Source of the DNA: Parvibaculum sp.
Lineage (GTDB): Bacteria > Pseudomonadota > Alphaproteobacteria > Parvibaculales > Parvibaculaceae
Assembly: GCA_017642695.1 (NCBI GenBank)
Contig: JAEPQD010000001.1
Coordinates: 1,232,764-1,296,763 of the forward strand
Direction: 5' to 3'
Length of the DNA stretch: 64,000 nucleotides
In this document: piece by piece, positions 24,877 to 33,738 of the stretch
Layout: each line of letters starts with the position of its first letter
Numbering within the stretch: the stretch's first letter is position 1
The notes under the pieces: generated by a model
What the model saw: the letters and a program-made list of their open reading frames with translations, nothing else
Databases searched by the model: none
What the model was told of the DNA's origin: nothing
Program-made: the position numbers and the translations under genes

Positions 24877-25728
24877 TCAGCCCTTGAGTTCGCACCGGCC
24901 ATTGTTGATCACGACGGCATCGCGCTCCTTCACGCGCGCCCGGAAGGAGATCTCCTTCTTGTCCTTCCAGATGTCGACGGTCACCGTATCGCCCGGGAAA
25001 ACCGGCGCCGAGAAGCGCACGTCGAAGCCCGTGATCTTCGTCGGATCGTAGTCGAGCGCGGAAGAGATGATCGCGCGGCAGCACGTTCCATACGTACACA
25101 GACCATGCAGGATCGGCTTCGGAAAGCCGACGGCCTTGGCAAATTCAGGGTCCGAGTGCAACGGATTGCGGTCCCCCGAAAGACGGTAGAGCAGCGCCTG
25201 GTCGGGCTTCGTTTCCGCGTCGACGCTCATGTCCGGTTCGCGGTCCGGAATCTTGTGCGGTTCCGGCGCGCCCTCGCGCGGTCCGCCGAAACCGCCATCG
25301 CCGCGCGCGAAGATCGTCGAGGTGAGTGTGCAGAGCTTGTCGCCGCCCTTCTCGCTGAGGTCGGTCTCGGTGACGATGATCGCGCCCTTGCCTTCGCCCT
25401 TGTCCCATGCGCCGACGACGCGGCTGTCGGCCGAAAGCTTCGCGGCGATCGGAAGCGGCTTGTAGAGCGTCAGCCGCTGCTCGCCATGCACCACCATCGC
25501 GTAGTTGATGCCGCTGTCGCCGATGGCGCCCGCACCCCATGCGACGACTGTCGCGAGCGTCGGCACGGTCTTCAGGTTCTTCTCATAGACGAAGGGCAGT
25601 TCCTTCTCGTCCATCGGGTCGCGGCCGAAGCCGATGCCGAGCGCATAGAGCATCGTCTCGCGGTCGCCATAGCTGAATTCCTGGCCTTCCGCCTTCAGGC
25701 TCATGAGCTTGTCGTAGTTGATCGCCAT
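24877..25728 (-). CDS. MaoC-type enoyl-CoA hydratase 2, MFE-2-like
   Basis: 283 residues from the ATG at 25728, with GGGAGG upstream. Two hotdog halves are fused. The second carries the hydratase 2 signature YRLSGDRNPLHSDP, with catalytic Asp186 and His191, followed by GFPKPILHGLC. This matches the hydratase domain of peroxisomal multifunctional enzyme 2 very closely. The expected reaction is hydration of trans-2-enoyl-CoA to (3R)-hydroxyacyl-CoA. It is divergent from the dienoyl-CoA isomerase gene, and the two would work together on unsaturated or branched acyl chains. Confidence 0.9.
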   Translation of the reverse strand: MAINYDKLMSLKAEGQEFSYGDRETMLYALGIGFGRDPMDEKELPFVYEKNLKTVPTLATVVAWGAGAIGDSGINYAMVVHGEQRLTLYKPLPIAAKLSADSRVVGAWDKGEGKGAIIVTETDLSEKGGDKLCTLTSTIFARGDGGFGGPREGAPEPHKIPDREPDMSVDAETKPDQALLYRLSGDRNPLHSDPEFAKAVGFPKPILHGLCTYGTCCRAIISSALDYDPTKITGFDVRFSAPVFPGDTVTVDIWKDKKEISFRARVKERDAVVINNGRCELKG

Positions 25729-25836
25729 ATCGGCCTCCCTTGGATGTGCGTCCGTTTCTTGGGCCATGAGAAAGCGGTTCCGTGTCCCCGGCGCAAGCAT
25801 GCTATCAATGGGAAAACGGATTAAGGGAGAACCATC

Positions 25837-26700
25837 ATGAGCACAGCCGCCGCCCGCCTGCAGCAGGACGCAGGGGAATGCTTCAAGGTCGAGATCAGGG
25901 ACCACATCGCCCATATCGTCCTCAACCGGCCGGAGAAGATGAACGCGATGAATCGCGACTTCTGGCGCGATCTGCCGCGCATCGTCCGGGAGATCGACGA
26001 GGGCGCGCTTGCCCGTGTGATCGTGATTTCATCGACCGGCAAGCACTTCACCGCCGGCATGGACCTCTCGGTCTTCACCTCCGGTCCCGACATGAAGGGC
26101 AAGGAGACCGGCCGCGTCCGCGCGAACCTGATGCGCACCGTGCTTCAGCTCCAGAAGACCTTTTCCTGCCTCGACGAGGCTCGCATGCCGGTCCTCATGG
26201 CCGTGCAGGGCGGCTGCATCGGCGGCGGCGTCGACTTCGCCTCCGCCTGCGACATGCGCTACTGCACGAAGGACGCGTTCTTCTGCATCCAGGAAATCAA
26301 CATCGGCATGACCGCCGATGTCGGCACCTTCCCGCGCCTGCCGCATCTGATGCCGCAGGGCCTTGTGCGCGAACTCGCCTATACGGGCCGCCGCCTCTTC
26401 GCGGAGGAGGCGCGCTCCTGCGGCTTCGTCAATGCCGTCTTCGACACGCAGGAAGAAATGCTCGACGCCGTCATGGGGCTTGCGCGCGACATCGCCGCGC
26501 GGTCGCCGCTTGCCGTTCTTGGTTCGAAGGAAATGCTGAACTATGCCCGCGATCATTCCATCGCGGACGGGCTGCGTCACATCGCGGTCTGGCAGAGCGG
26601 CATGTTCCAGCCGACGGACATGATGGAGAGTTTCGCGGCGAAGGCCGAGAAGCGCGATCCGAATTTCGACGACCTGTTGCCGGATCAGTCGGCGCTCTGA
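25837..26700 (+). CDS. Delta3,5-delta2,4-dienoyl-CoA isomerase (ECH1-like)
   Basis: 287 residues. Within the crotonase fold it has the three acidic residues of the ECH1 branch at the right spacing: Asp133 in GGGVDF, Glu153 in QEINIG and Asp161 in TADVGTFPRLP. The C-terminal YARDHSIADGL also matches that branch. The enzyme shifts the double bonds of 3,5-dienoyl-CoA to 2,4-dienoyl-CoA so that odd-position unsaturated fatty acids can be degraded. It is transcribed away from the hydratase 2 gene across about 100 bases that probably hold both promoters. Confidence 0.9.
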   Translation: MSTAAARLQQDAGECFKVEIRDHIAHIVLNRPEKMNAMNRDFWRDLPRIVREIDEGALARVIVISSTGKHFTAGMDLSVFTSGPDMKGKETGRVRANLMRTVLQLQKTFSCLDEARMPVLMAVQGGCIGGGVDFASACDMRYCTKDAFFCIQEINIGMTADVGTFPRLPHLMPQGLVRELAYTGRRLFAEEARSCGFVNAVFDTQEEMLDAVMGLARDIAARSPLAVLGSKEMLNYARDHSIADGLRHIAVWQSGMFQPTDMMESFAAKAEKRDPNFDDLLPDQSAL

Positions 26701-26707
26701 GGCGGCC

Positions 26708-27142
26708 CTAGCGTTCTCCGAGCACCTTCCAGAGGCTCGTTGCCGTCATCACGTCTTCGTCTCCCACGCTGAAGCGCGCGGAAACGAAGATGATGGCGCG
26801 CGTCTTCCGCTCGAGCTTCGTGCGGCATTCGACGAGATCGCCGGGTTTCGCGCCCTTCAGAAAGCTCGCCTGCATGCTCAGTGTCACGCAGCTCTTGTGA
26901 TCGGCGCCGCGATGCGCGGCCGAGCCGAGAAAGGCGTCCGCGAAGGTAAGCATCATGCCTTCGTGAACCGTGCCGTCCGCGCTCACATGCCGCTCGTCCA
27001 CGATGAAGCCGAAGATGCGCTCGCCCTCCTCCTCGCGCTCGAAGAGCGGCCCGACATGGGCCTCGAACGGGTCGTGAAGTTCACTCGCTCTCCAGCCCGG
27101 GGGCGCGGCGACTTCGCGGGGTGAGGGCAGGGGCTTCCTCAC
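26708..27142 (-). CDS. PaaI-family hotdog thioesterase
   Basis: 144 residues starting at a GTG at 27142 that overlaps the upstream stop (GTGA). The hotdog core has the signature VHEGMMLTFADAFLGSAA, in which HGG is replaced by HEG, then CVTLSMQASFLKGAKPGDLVEC. This is a stand-alone cytoplasmic acyl-CoA or aryl-CoA thioesterase candidate. It is translationally coupled to a second PaaI-like gene, so the two may form a heteromer. Confidence 0.82.
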   Translation of the reverse strand: MRKPLPSPREVAAPPGWRASELHDPFEAHVGPLFEREEEGERIFGFIVDERHVSADGTVHEGMMLTFADAFLGSAAHRGADHKSCVTLSMQASFLKGAKPGDLVECRTKLERKTRAIIFVSARFSVGDEDVMTATSLWKVLGER

Positions 27143-27534
27143 GTCTCGTCCGGCCCCTTGATCGCGTAGACGCCGGTGGCCGTCATCAGAATGCGGTCGC
27201 CTGCGCGAAGCTCGCCCGAGATGAAGAGCACGGTCCGCGTCGCACGTGTCACTTCCGCGCGTCCCTCGATCGTTTCGCCCTTTTCGCCGGCGCTCACGAA
27301 ATCGCAATTGAGCGACAGCGCGCGCACCTCGGCCGTCGGCTCCTTCGCCCGTGCCGCTTCCCTTGCGACGTCGGCAAGCACGATGGCGGCAAGCGTCATC
27401 ATCATGCCGCCATGGAGCCGGTCGGCGCCGTTCAGGTGATGCTCGGCGATCTCGAAGGTGAAGGCGTCGCCGTCCCGGAAGACGGGACCCGCATAGCCGC
27501 CGAAGCCGCTCGTGTCGACTTGTGTTGAACTCAT
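27139..27534 (-). CDS. PaaI-family hotdog thioesterase
   Basis: 131 residues. It has LNGADRLHGGMMMTLAAIVLADVA, the standard PaaI oxyanion/active-site helix, followed by LSLNCDFVSAGEKGETIEG and the two last strands. It is the first gene of a two-gene operon of similar thioesterases with a GTGA overlap. The likely reaction is hydrolysis of acyl-CoA intermediates during catabolism. The two proteins are only moderately similar. Confidence 0.85.
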   Translation of the reverse strand: MSSTQVDTSGFGGYAGPVFRDGDAFTFEIAEHHLNGADRLHGGMMMTLAAIVLADVAREAARAKEPTAEVRALSLNCDFVSAGEKGETIEGRAEVTRATRTVLFISGELRAGDRILMTATGVYAIKGPDET

Positions 27535-27599
27535 GGGAACACCGGGGAGGAGGATGAAAGTCGGATGGGCTCTATCTAGACGCTCGGAGCCCCGGAGAC

Positions 27600-27630
27600 A
27601 AGAAAAGGGCCCGCAGCGAACCGCGGGCCC
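27600..27630 (-). terminator. Rho-independent terminator, minus strand
   Basis: GGGCCCGC/GCGGGCCC stem with an eight-base loop. Read on the minus strand it is followed by TTTTCT, so it ends transcripts from the secreted protein gene at 27771–28268. Confidence 0.75.
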
Positions 27631-27770
27631 AGAAGTTTACGAGGAACGAATTTGAAGGATCCGGCGCCACCCCGGGTGGGGGGAGGGGTGAGGGCAGGAT
27701 GACGCCGGACCTTTCGGTGGTTGCAACGGCCGGTGAGGAGCCTGCCGCTGCAGAAGCCATCAAGTCCGTA

Positions 27771-28268
27771 TCAAACGTCCGAAGCCGCGCCGGGTTGCAT
27801 CGCGATCCAGCGCTCCGGCACGCCGAATTTCTGAAGCGCCGAGGCGACGGCGGCCACGCGGTCTTCCGCGTCGCGCTGCACCGACATGTCGGTCGACGTC
27901 AGTGCGGCGTCCGAGGCGACGACGTAAATGTTGCGCAGGCCGCGATAGGTGATCTCCTCGGCGACAGCGCGCAGCATCGTCTCCGCCTCGTCGCTCGTCG
28001 TCGTCCAGCCTTCGGAGAAATAGACCGGGAAGACCACGCGCTCGCTGTCATTCACGCCGTAACCGGCGGAGCGCGGTGCGTTCGGGTCGATCGCGGTCAC
28101 GTAAACCGTCCGCGCGTCGAGGCCCGGTGCGGCCTCGTCGAAGGAAACATCCGCCACAGCCGGTCGCGGCATGGGCAGCGGGCTCGATGCGGCCGCCATC
28201 TGCGCGCTCAAAGCGGCGCCGATAGCGGTTGTCAGGCTCAAGGCGCCGACGATCATCAGCCGTTTCAT
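27771..28268 (-). CDS. Secreted protein with OmpA-like C-terminal fold
   Basis: 165 residues. Residues 1–27 are a signal peptide ([24 protein letters not shown]). The mature part contains [29 protein letters not shown] and ends with a [24 protein letters not shown] pattern. This recalls the helix–strand order of OmpA-like peptidoglycan-binding domains, although the NLSxRRA core is not conserved. Periplasmic location is likely; function unknown. A terminator follows and the thiolase gene is divergent. Confidence 0.7.
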   Translation of the reverse strand: MKRLMIVGALSLTTAIGAALSAQMAAASSPLPMPRPAVADVSFDEAAPGLDARTVYVTAIDPNAPRSAGYGVNDSERVVFPVYFSEGWTTTSDEAETMLRAVAEEITYRGLRNIYVVASDAALTSTDMSVQRDAEDRVAAVASALQKFGVPERWIAMQPGAASDV

Positions 28269-28633
28269 ATCGATCCCCTTCCAGTCCTTTTGGGTCCCGG
28301 CGGGCGCTCATGCACCCGTCTTCATGTTGCCAATCTGGGTTTCGAATGTGTCGTGACCCGGGTCCTGCGCGGGCGGTTACGGGGAAATTTCAAGGCAATA
28401 TTGAGGCACTCCACAGACGCGCAAACTGGCGGCGAGCTGTTCAAAATCCGACAGCCTACCCTCGCAAACGCTACGGAAATGGACGGAGATTCCGCTTTGA
28501 GAGGGAAGAGGCTGCGTTTATGGTGCGCCTCAAAGTGCCGGGACCATCCTGGAATCAAGGCGGCAAACGCCGGACCGGCCACACGCCAACCGGGCAATCA
28601 ATAAGCCAATTCAACCCTTTCGGGAGACCGTCC
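28269..28633. other. Intergenic region upstream of the thiolase gene
   Basis: 365 bases between the divergent OmpA-like and thiolase genes. No gene and no perfect palindrome stands out. It is less GC-rich than its surroundings and should hold both promoters. Confidence 0.4.
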
Positions 28634-29854
28634 ATGTCCAGAGAAGCAGTCATCGTCTCGACCGCCCGCACCGGCCTTGCCAAGGCAGGCCGCGGTGGTT
28701 TCAACAACACCCACGGCGCCGCCATGGCCGGTCACGCGATCAAGCACGCCATCGAGCGTGCGAAGATCGAGCCCGGTGCCGTCGAAGACGTCATCATGGG
28801 CTGCGGCGCGCCGGAAGGGGCGACCGGCATGAATGTCGGCCGTCTCGCAGCGATCTGGGCAGGTTGCCCGGTCACGACGTCCGGCACCACGGTCAACCGT
28901 TTCTGCTCCTCGGGCTTGCAGACGATCGCGATGGCCGCGGGCCGCATCGTCAATGAAGGCGTGCCGGTCATGGTCGGCGCGGGCGTGGAGTCGATCTCGC
29001 TCGTTCAGATGGGCGGACAGAACTACAACCGCCTGACCGAAGAAAAGCTCATGCAGGAAAAGCCCGAGCTCTGGATGGCGATGATCGAAACGGCGGAAAT
29101 CGTCGCCGAGCGCTACAATGTCAGCCGCGAGTATCAGGACGAATATTCGCTCCGCAGCCAGCAGCGCATTGCCGCCGCGCAGCAGGGCGGTCTCTTCAAG
29201 GATGAGATCGTGCCGATGCAGACCAAGATGAAGGTCGTGAACAAGGAAACCGGTGAAGAGTCGATTGTCGACTACACGGTGGACAAGGACGAATGCAACC
29301 GTCCCGAAACGACGCTTGAAGGTCTTGCCTCGCTGAAGCCGGTCTTCAAGAACGGCCAGAAGGTGAAGGAAGGCAAGTACGTCACCGCCGGTAACGCCTC
29401 GCAGCTTTCGGACGGCGCCGCCGCCGTCGTGCTGATGGAGCGCAAGGAAGCCGAGAAGAACGGCTCCGACATTCTTGGCGTCTTCCGCGGCTTCGCCGTC
29501 GCCGGTTGCGAGCCGGACGAAATGGGCATTGGTCCCGTCTTCGCCGTGCCGCGTCTTCTCGAGCGTCATGGCCTCAAGGTCGACGACATCGATCTCTGGG
29601 AACTCAATGAAGCCTTCGCGAGCCAGTGCCTCTACAGCCGCGACCGCCTCGGCATCGACCCGGAAAAGTACAACGTGAACGGCGGCTCGATCGCCATCGG
29701 CCACCCCTTCGGCATGACCGGCGCACGCTGCACCGGCCACATTCTGCTCGAAGGCCGCCGCCGCAAGCAGGCTGGCCAGAACGTGAAATACGGTGTTGTC
29801 ACCATGTGCATCGGTGGTGGCATGGGCGCCGCCGGCCTCTTCGAATTCGCGTAA
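28634..29854 (+). CDS. Acetyl-CoA acyltransferase (thiolase)
   Basis: 406 residues from the ATG at 28634, with GGGAGA upstream. The thiolase signature is complete: nucleophilic cysteine in [12 protein letters not shown] near residue 92, [14 protein letters not shown] with the catalytic histidine, and [10 protein letters not shown] with the second cysteine. It performs the last step of beta-oxidation, cleaving 3-ketoacyl-CoA to acetyl-CoA and a shortened acyl-CoA. A good terminator follows, so it is probably transcribed alone; the MaoC gene just downstream has its own ribosome site. Confidence 0.95.
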   Translation: MSREAVIVSTARTGLAKAGRGGFNNTHGAAMAGHAIKHAIERAKIEPGAVEDVIMGCGAPEGATGMNVGRLAAIWAGCPVTTSGTTVNRFCSSGLQTIAMAAGRIVNEGVPVMVGAGVESISLVQMGGQNYNRLTEEKLMQEKPELWMAMIETAEIVAERYNVSREYQDEYSLRSQQRIAAAQQGGLFKDEIVPMQTKMKVVNKETGEESIVDYTVDKDECNRPETTLEGLASLKPVFKNGQKVKEGKYVTAGNASQLSDGAAAVVLMERKEAEKNGSDILGVFRGFAVAGCEPDEMGIGPVFAVPRLLERHGLKVDDIDLWELNEAFASQCLYSRDRLGIDPEKYNVNGGSIAIGHPFGMTGARCTGHILLEGRRRKQAGQNVKYGVVTMCIGGGMGAAGLFEFA

Positions 29855-29876
29855 GCGATTTCACCGTCTATGCTTC

Positions 29877-29910
29877 GGGCCCGCGGGGAAACCTGCGGGC
29901 CCTTTGTTTT
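29877..29910 (+). terminator. Rho-independent terminator after the thiolase gene
   Basis: Perfect GGGCCCGC/GCGGGCCC stem with a ten-base loop, followed by TTTGTTTT. It lies between the thiolase stop and the MaoC gene. Confidence 0.85.
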
Positions 29911-29921
29911 GGAGGAGAACG

Positions 29922-30362
29922 ATGCGCTATTTCGACGACTTTGCTGTAGGCGAGCGCCACGATATTCCTGCCCGTTACGAGATGACGAAGGACGAGATCG
30001 TATCCTTCGCCTCGAAGTGGGATCCGCAGCCCTTCCATGTCGACGAAACTGCCGCTGCAAAATCCATCTACGGAACGCTGACGGCCTGCGGCACACATAT
30101 CCAGGCTGTGGTGCTGTTCCTTGCCGCGCGTCTCCCTGAAGAAACCGCCGTCATTGGTGCGCTCGGCTATGACGAAGTGCGCTTCTTCAAGCCTGCCAAA
30201 CTCGGCGATACGCTCCGCCTCGTCATCGAATGCATCGAGACGAAGCCGTCTTCATCAAAACCGGATCGCGGTGTCGTGAAGAACCGTCACATCCTGATGA
30301 ACCAGGACGATGAGACGGTCTTCACCCAGACGACGACGCTGCTGATTTCGCGGAAAGTCTAA
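29922..30362 (+). CDS. MaoC-like dehydratase/hydratase
   Basis: 146 residues from the ATG at 29922, with a near-perfect GGAGGAG site. A single hotdog domain carries FASKWDPQPFHVDE, the hydratase motif in which Asp and His are catalytic, followed by IYGTLTACGTHIQA. It is likely a (R)-specific enoyl-CoA hydratase or related dehydratase. Its TAA stop overlaps the stop of the convergent acyl-CoA dehydrogenase gene (CTAA). Confidence 0.88.
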   Translation: MRYFDDFAVGERHDIPARYEMTKDEIVSFASKWDPQPFHVDETAAAKSIYGTLTACGTHIQAVVLFLAARLPEETAVIGALGYDEVRFFKPAKLGDTLRLVIECIETKPSSSKPDRGVVKNRHILMNQDDETVFTQTTTLLISRKV

Positions 30363-31561
30363 AGCCCCAGCACCAGCTTCGCCATGATGCCGCGCTGAAC
30401 CTCGTTCGAGCCGCCATAGATCGAGGCGGCGCGGTTGTTCAGATAGGTCGGCATGAAGACCATGCCTTCGGCGGGGCCGACGGGCTCGATATTCGACCCC
30501 GGCGCGCGCGCATCGTGCTGATCGACGCCTGAGTAATAGGCGATCGTCTCGATGGCAATCTCGTCGAGGCGCTGGCGCATCTCGGTGCCGCGCGTCTTCA
30601 GCATGGAGGAGGCGGGGCCGGGGTTCTTGCCGCCCGCAAGCTCCGCCATCACGCGGTGCTCGGTCATCTCCATCGCCTTCACCTCGATGGCGGCTTCGGC
30701 GATCTTCCGCGCGAAAGTCTGGTCGTCGATCAGGCGCTCGCCGTCATTCGATCTTTCGCTTGCAGCCACTTCACGGATTTTTTCGATGCCGACCTCGAGC
30801 GAGGCCGCGAAGGCGCCGCCCCGCTCGAATTCCAGCAGGTACTTCGCGACGGTCCAGCCGTCATTCTCTTCGCCCACGCGGTTCTTCTTCGGCACACGCA
30901 CATCGTCGAAGAAGACCTGGTTCACTTCGTGCTCGCCCGCCAGCGTGATGATCGGCTCGACCTTGATGCCGGGTGTCGTCATGTCGAGAAGCAGGAAGGT
31001 GATGCCCTGTTGCGGCTTGCCGCTCGCATCCGTGCGCACGAGACAGAACATCATGTTCGCGAAATGCGCATGCGTGGTCCAGATCTTGGTGCCGTTGAGC
31101 ACATAGTCGTCGCCGTCGCTCACTGCTTTGAGCTGAAGCGAGGCGAGGTCCGAGCCCGCTCCCGGCTCCGAATAGCCCTGGCACCAATAGTCCTCACCGG
31201 AGAGGATGCGTGGCAGGTAGTAATCCTTCTGCTCCTTCGTGCCGAACTTCATCAGCATCGGCCCGCACATGCGCAATCCCATCGGCGAGAGGCCCGGTGT
31301 GCCGTAGCGCGTGCATTCCGACACCCAGATGTACTTCTGCATCTCGGTCCAGCCCGTGCCGCCATATTCGACCGGCCAGTTCGGCGCGACCCAGCCCTTC
31401 TTGTAGAGCACCTTCTGCCAGGTGAGGTTCCACTCCTTGTCCGTAAAGACGGAGGTGGTGCGCTTGCCCGCATCCGCGAGTTCCGGCGTCAGGTTCTCGT
31501 CGAGAAAGGCGCGCACTTCGTCGCGGAAGGCAGCATCCGCGGGCGTGAGATCCAGATTCAT
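30359..31561 (-). CDS. Acyl-CoA dehydrogenase
   Basis: 400 residues from the ATG at 31561. Features are LTPADAAFRDEVRAFL at the start, the middle YCQGYSEPGAGSDLASLQ-type flavin segment (here WCQGYSEPGAGSD) and the C-terminal IYGGSNEVQRGIMAKLVLGL. The position of the MCAD-type catalytic glutamate is glycine (YGGS), as in many bacterial long-chain or ring-type dehydrogenases. It is a paralogue of the gene at 33739–34950. It lies 25 bases after the MpaB/DUF2236 gene, probably in the same transcript. Confidence 0.92.
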   Translation of the reverse strand: MNLDLTPADAAFRDEVRAFLDENLTPELADAGKRTTSVFTDKEWNLTWQKVLYKKGWVAPNWPVEYGGTGWTEMQKYIWVSECTRYGTPGLSPMGLRMCGPMLMKFGTKEQKDYYLPRILSGEDYWCQGYSEPGAGSDLASLQLKAVSDGDDYVLNGTKIWTTHAHFANMMFCLVRTDASGKPQQGITFLLLDMTTPGIKVEPIITLAGEHEVNQVFFDDVRVPKKNRVGEENDGWTVAKYLLEFERGGAFAASLEVGIEKIREVAASERSNDGERLIDDQTFARKIAEAAIEVKAMEMTEHRVMAELAGGKNPGPASSMLKTRGTEMRQRLDEIAIETIAYYSGVDQHDARAPGSNIEPVGPAEGMVFMPTYLNNRAASIYGGSNEVQRGIMAKLVLGL

Positions 31562-31586
31562 TTTCTTCTTCTGCTTTGTGGCAATG

Positions 31587-32507
31587 TCAGCGCAGACAGT
31601 CTGTCGAGACTCCCATGCGGCGGCAAGCCTGGTGTGACGGCGACTCTTTCGCGAAGCGCATCGCAAGACCGACCGTGTTCGCAAGCGCCCGCACAGCGGG
31701 GCGCACCATCGGCCGTGCCGCTGCGGAAACCGTGACGCCGCATTGATCCTGCAGATGCTTCGGCAACAGGTCGATCGCTGCTTGCGTGATCAGGCGCTGC
31801 ACGGGCTTGCCTGCGCGGCCGAGCGGCGTCGCATTGCGCACCAGCTCGAGAAACTCGTGCACCGTGTCGTTCGCATAGAGCTTCGGTGTCATCTCCGCCA
31901 TATAGGAGTCCATCTTCGCCTTCGATGTCGGCACCCATTCGGCGCCGAAGCCCTTTCCGATCACCTCGCCTTCCCGGTAGTAGCGGTCCTCGTCCTCGAC
32001 GGAGAGCCCCGGGTCGGCGTAGCGTTTGTAGGCATTGAGAAAGCCCCAGGCCGCCGTCACGTGAACCCAGGTGAGAAGCGCCGGGTCCATCGCCCGGTAG
32101 GCCTGTCCGTCATGCGTCGTGCCGGTTACGCGTTCATGCATTCGCGTCACGCGATCGAAGGTCTGCCGCGCCATCTTGGTCGGCCCATAGGTGACGGCGG
32201 CCGCCGCCATGCCCGTGCGTTCCATCCGGCGGATCGGATCGACCTTGAAGGTCGAATGGTCCCACACGCCCGCACGCACATGCTTCTCGGCAAGCTCGAG
32301 GATCACGGCCGCTATGCCGCCCACCGCGCTCACGATCGGGTTCGCGCTCACCTTCCAGCCCATCGAGCCGGGGCCGAGCAGGCCCGGATCGCCTTCCGGC
32401 TTTGAGAAGTCGAGCCGGGGGATCGGGCTGCTGTAGTCGCGCGGCGCCGCCGCCTCTGCGCCGTCGCGCTTCAGGGTGGTTTCCGCCGCTTCGCCCTGTA
32501 TGGACAT
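31587..32507 (-). CDS. MpaB/DUF2236 family oxygenase
   Basis: 306 residues from the ATG at 32507 with AGGAGAG upstream. DUF2236 hallmarks are the R-MERTG helix, the histidine motif MHERVTGTTHDGQAY, then DPALLTWVHVTAAWGFLNAY and a later RYYREGEVIGKGFG. Relatives include the latex-clearing protein Lcp and fungal MpaB, which cleave isoprenoid double bonds with a haem, so an alkene- or lipid-cleaving oxygenase is plausible. No signal peptide is seen. It heads an operon with an acyl-CoA dehydrogenase and is divergent from a TetR gene that may control it. Confidence 0.87.
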   Translation of the reverse strand: MSIQGEAAETTLKRDGAEAAAPRDYSSPIPRLDFSKPEGDPGLLGPGSMGWKVSANPIVSAVGGIAAVILELAEKHVRAGVWDHSTFKVDPIRRMERTGMAAAAVTYGPTKMARQTFDRVTRMHERVTGTTHDGQAYRAMDPALLTWVHVTAAWGFLNAYKRYADPGLSVEDEDRYYREGEVIGKGFGAEWVPTSKAKMDSYMAEMTPKLYANDTVHEFLELVRNATPLGRAGKPVQRLITQAAIDLLPKHLQDQCGVTVSAAARPMVRPAVRALANTVGLAMRFAKESPSHQACRRMGVSTDCLR

Positions 32508-32628
32508 CAAGTCTCTCCTGTTTGCCTTCCGAACCCTGCCACGAATATAATCCAAGTAATTGCTCGGAAAACTCGGATTTGGACGGGCGCTGAGGACGCC
32601 GTGGGCCGTCCTGCCGGAGACCCCTCAA

Positions 32629-33255
32629 GTGATTGATCTCAAACCGAAAAAGCTTCCGAAACAAGCCCGCTCCAGGGTGAGTTTCGATGCCATTGTCGGC
32701 GCCGCTGCTCGGCTTTTGCGGGAGCGAGGCTACGAAGCGCTGACCACGAACCACATAGCGGAACAGGCAGGCGTCGGCATCGCGACGCTCTACGAATTCT
32801 TCCCCAACAAGGAGGCGATTGTCGCGGAACTGACGGCCCGGCTCATGGCGAAGGTCGAGGCGAACATGGAAGAAGCCTTCGCCGAGGCGCGCGGACTTGA
32901 TCCCTGGGCGGGCGTCTCTCATATGACGGCGCGTGCCGTTGCCGCGATGGCGGCGGAGCGCGATGTCTTCCGCGTGCTATTGCGTCAGGTGCCGTTCGTT
33001 CCGCAGCTTCCCGTCGTTGTTGAAACGCGTGCTGCGCTCGCGGCGCTGTCGCAGCGTGTCCGCATTGAGGCGGCAGGCGCGCTCGACCTGCCGATGCCAG
33101 AAGACGACGTCTGGCTCATCTCCGAGATGCTCTACAATGCGATCCTTGAGGTCGCCTTCCTGGAGGTGAGTGAAAGAAAACGCGCCGAACTCACAAAGGA
33201 GCTGGCGCGTTTGACTTATCGTATGGCGGTCGGCCGTGACCCGGAAACGAACTAG
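32629..33255 (+). CDS. TetR-family transcriptional regulator
   Basis: 208 residues from a GTG at 32629, with GGAGA eight bases upstream (a TTG at 32560 is less likely). The helix-turn-helix is FDAIVGAAARLLRERGYEALTTNHIAEQAGVGIATLYEFFPNK-type, ideal for TetR. The C-terminal domain resembles the TetR_C group with MTARAVAAMAAERDVF. It is divergent from the MpaB/acyl-CoA dehydrogenase operon and ends in a CTAG overlap with the convergent GFA gene. It probably represses the neighbouring catabolic genes. Confidence 0.9.
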   Translation: MIDLKPKKLPKQARSRVSFDAIVGAAARLLRERGYEALTTNHIAEQAGVGIATLYEFFPNKEAIVAELTARLMAKVEANMEEAFAEARGLDPWAGVSHMTARAVAAMAAERDVFRVLLRQVPFVPQLPVVVETRAALAALSQRVRIEAAGALDLPMPEDDVWLISEMLYNAILEVAFLEVSERKRAELTKELARLTYRMAVGRDPETN

Positions 33256-33716
33256 GCGGTTGTGCCGCGCGCAGCGAATTCTTCGACAGCCTTCGTCATG
33301 GCGCTGATCTCGGGGAACCCGTCGAAGCTGCGAACCACAGGCGTCGTCACCCAGGGAAGTTTCTCTGCCGCCGCCGTCTCGATGAAAGGCGTCGAGAAAT
33401 CTGCCGGATCGTCAAGCATCGTCGATCTTACGTTCACGAACCAGTCCATGCCGGCGGCCCGCGTGAACAGCCAGCTCTTGCAATGGTCGCAAAAGAAGTG
33501 CCGGTGCTCGCCGTGCAACGCTCCGATGACAGGCTCGCCCTGCGTTACCTCGAAGCCGTCGGCGGGCACGGCGGCGCTCAGCGAAAAGGCGCTTGCCGTT
33601 AGGCGCTGACAGCCTTTGCAATGGCACGCCATGGTAAGGAGCGGCGGCGCGGCTATCCGGAACCGCACTTTTCCGCACAGGCACCCGCCTTCTCTCGGCA
33701 GCTTCCAGTCGCTCAC
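33252..33716 (-). CDS. GFA-family (CENP-V/GFA) zinc protein
   Basis: 154 residues. The zinc-binding pattern of the glutathione-dependent formaldehyde-activating family is complete: GGCLCGKVRFRI, ACHCKGCQRLT and FFCDHCKSWLF. Most members do not act on formaldehyde; the family is a small zinc fold of mixed or unknown role. It is the second gene after an acyl-CoA dehydrogenase gene (22-base gap) and ends in a CTAG overlap with the TetR gene. Confidence 0.9.
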   Translation of the reverse strand: MSDWKLPREGGCLCGKVRFRIAAPPLLTMACHCKGCQRLTASAFSLSAAVPADGFEVTQGEPVIGALHGEHRHFFCDHCKSWLFTRAAGMDWFVNVRSTMLDDPADFSTPFIETAAAEKLPWVTTPVVRSFDGFPEISAMTKAVEEFAARGTTA

Positions 33717-33738
33717 ATTTTTTCCTTCCGTTCTTTCT

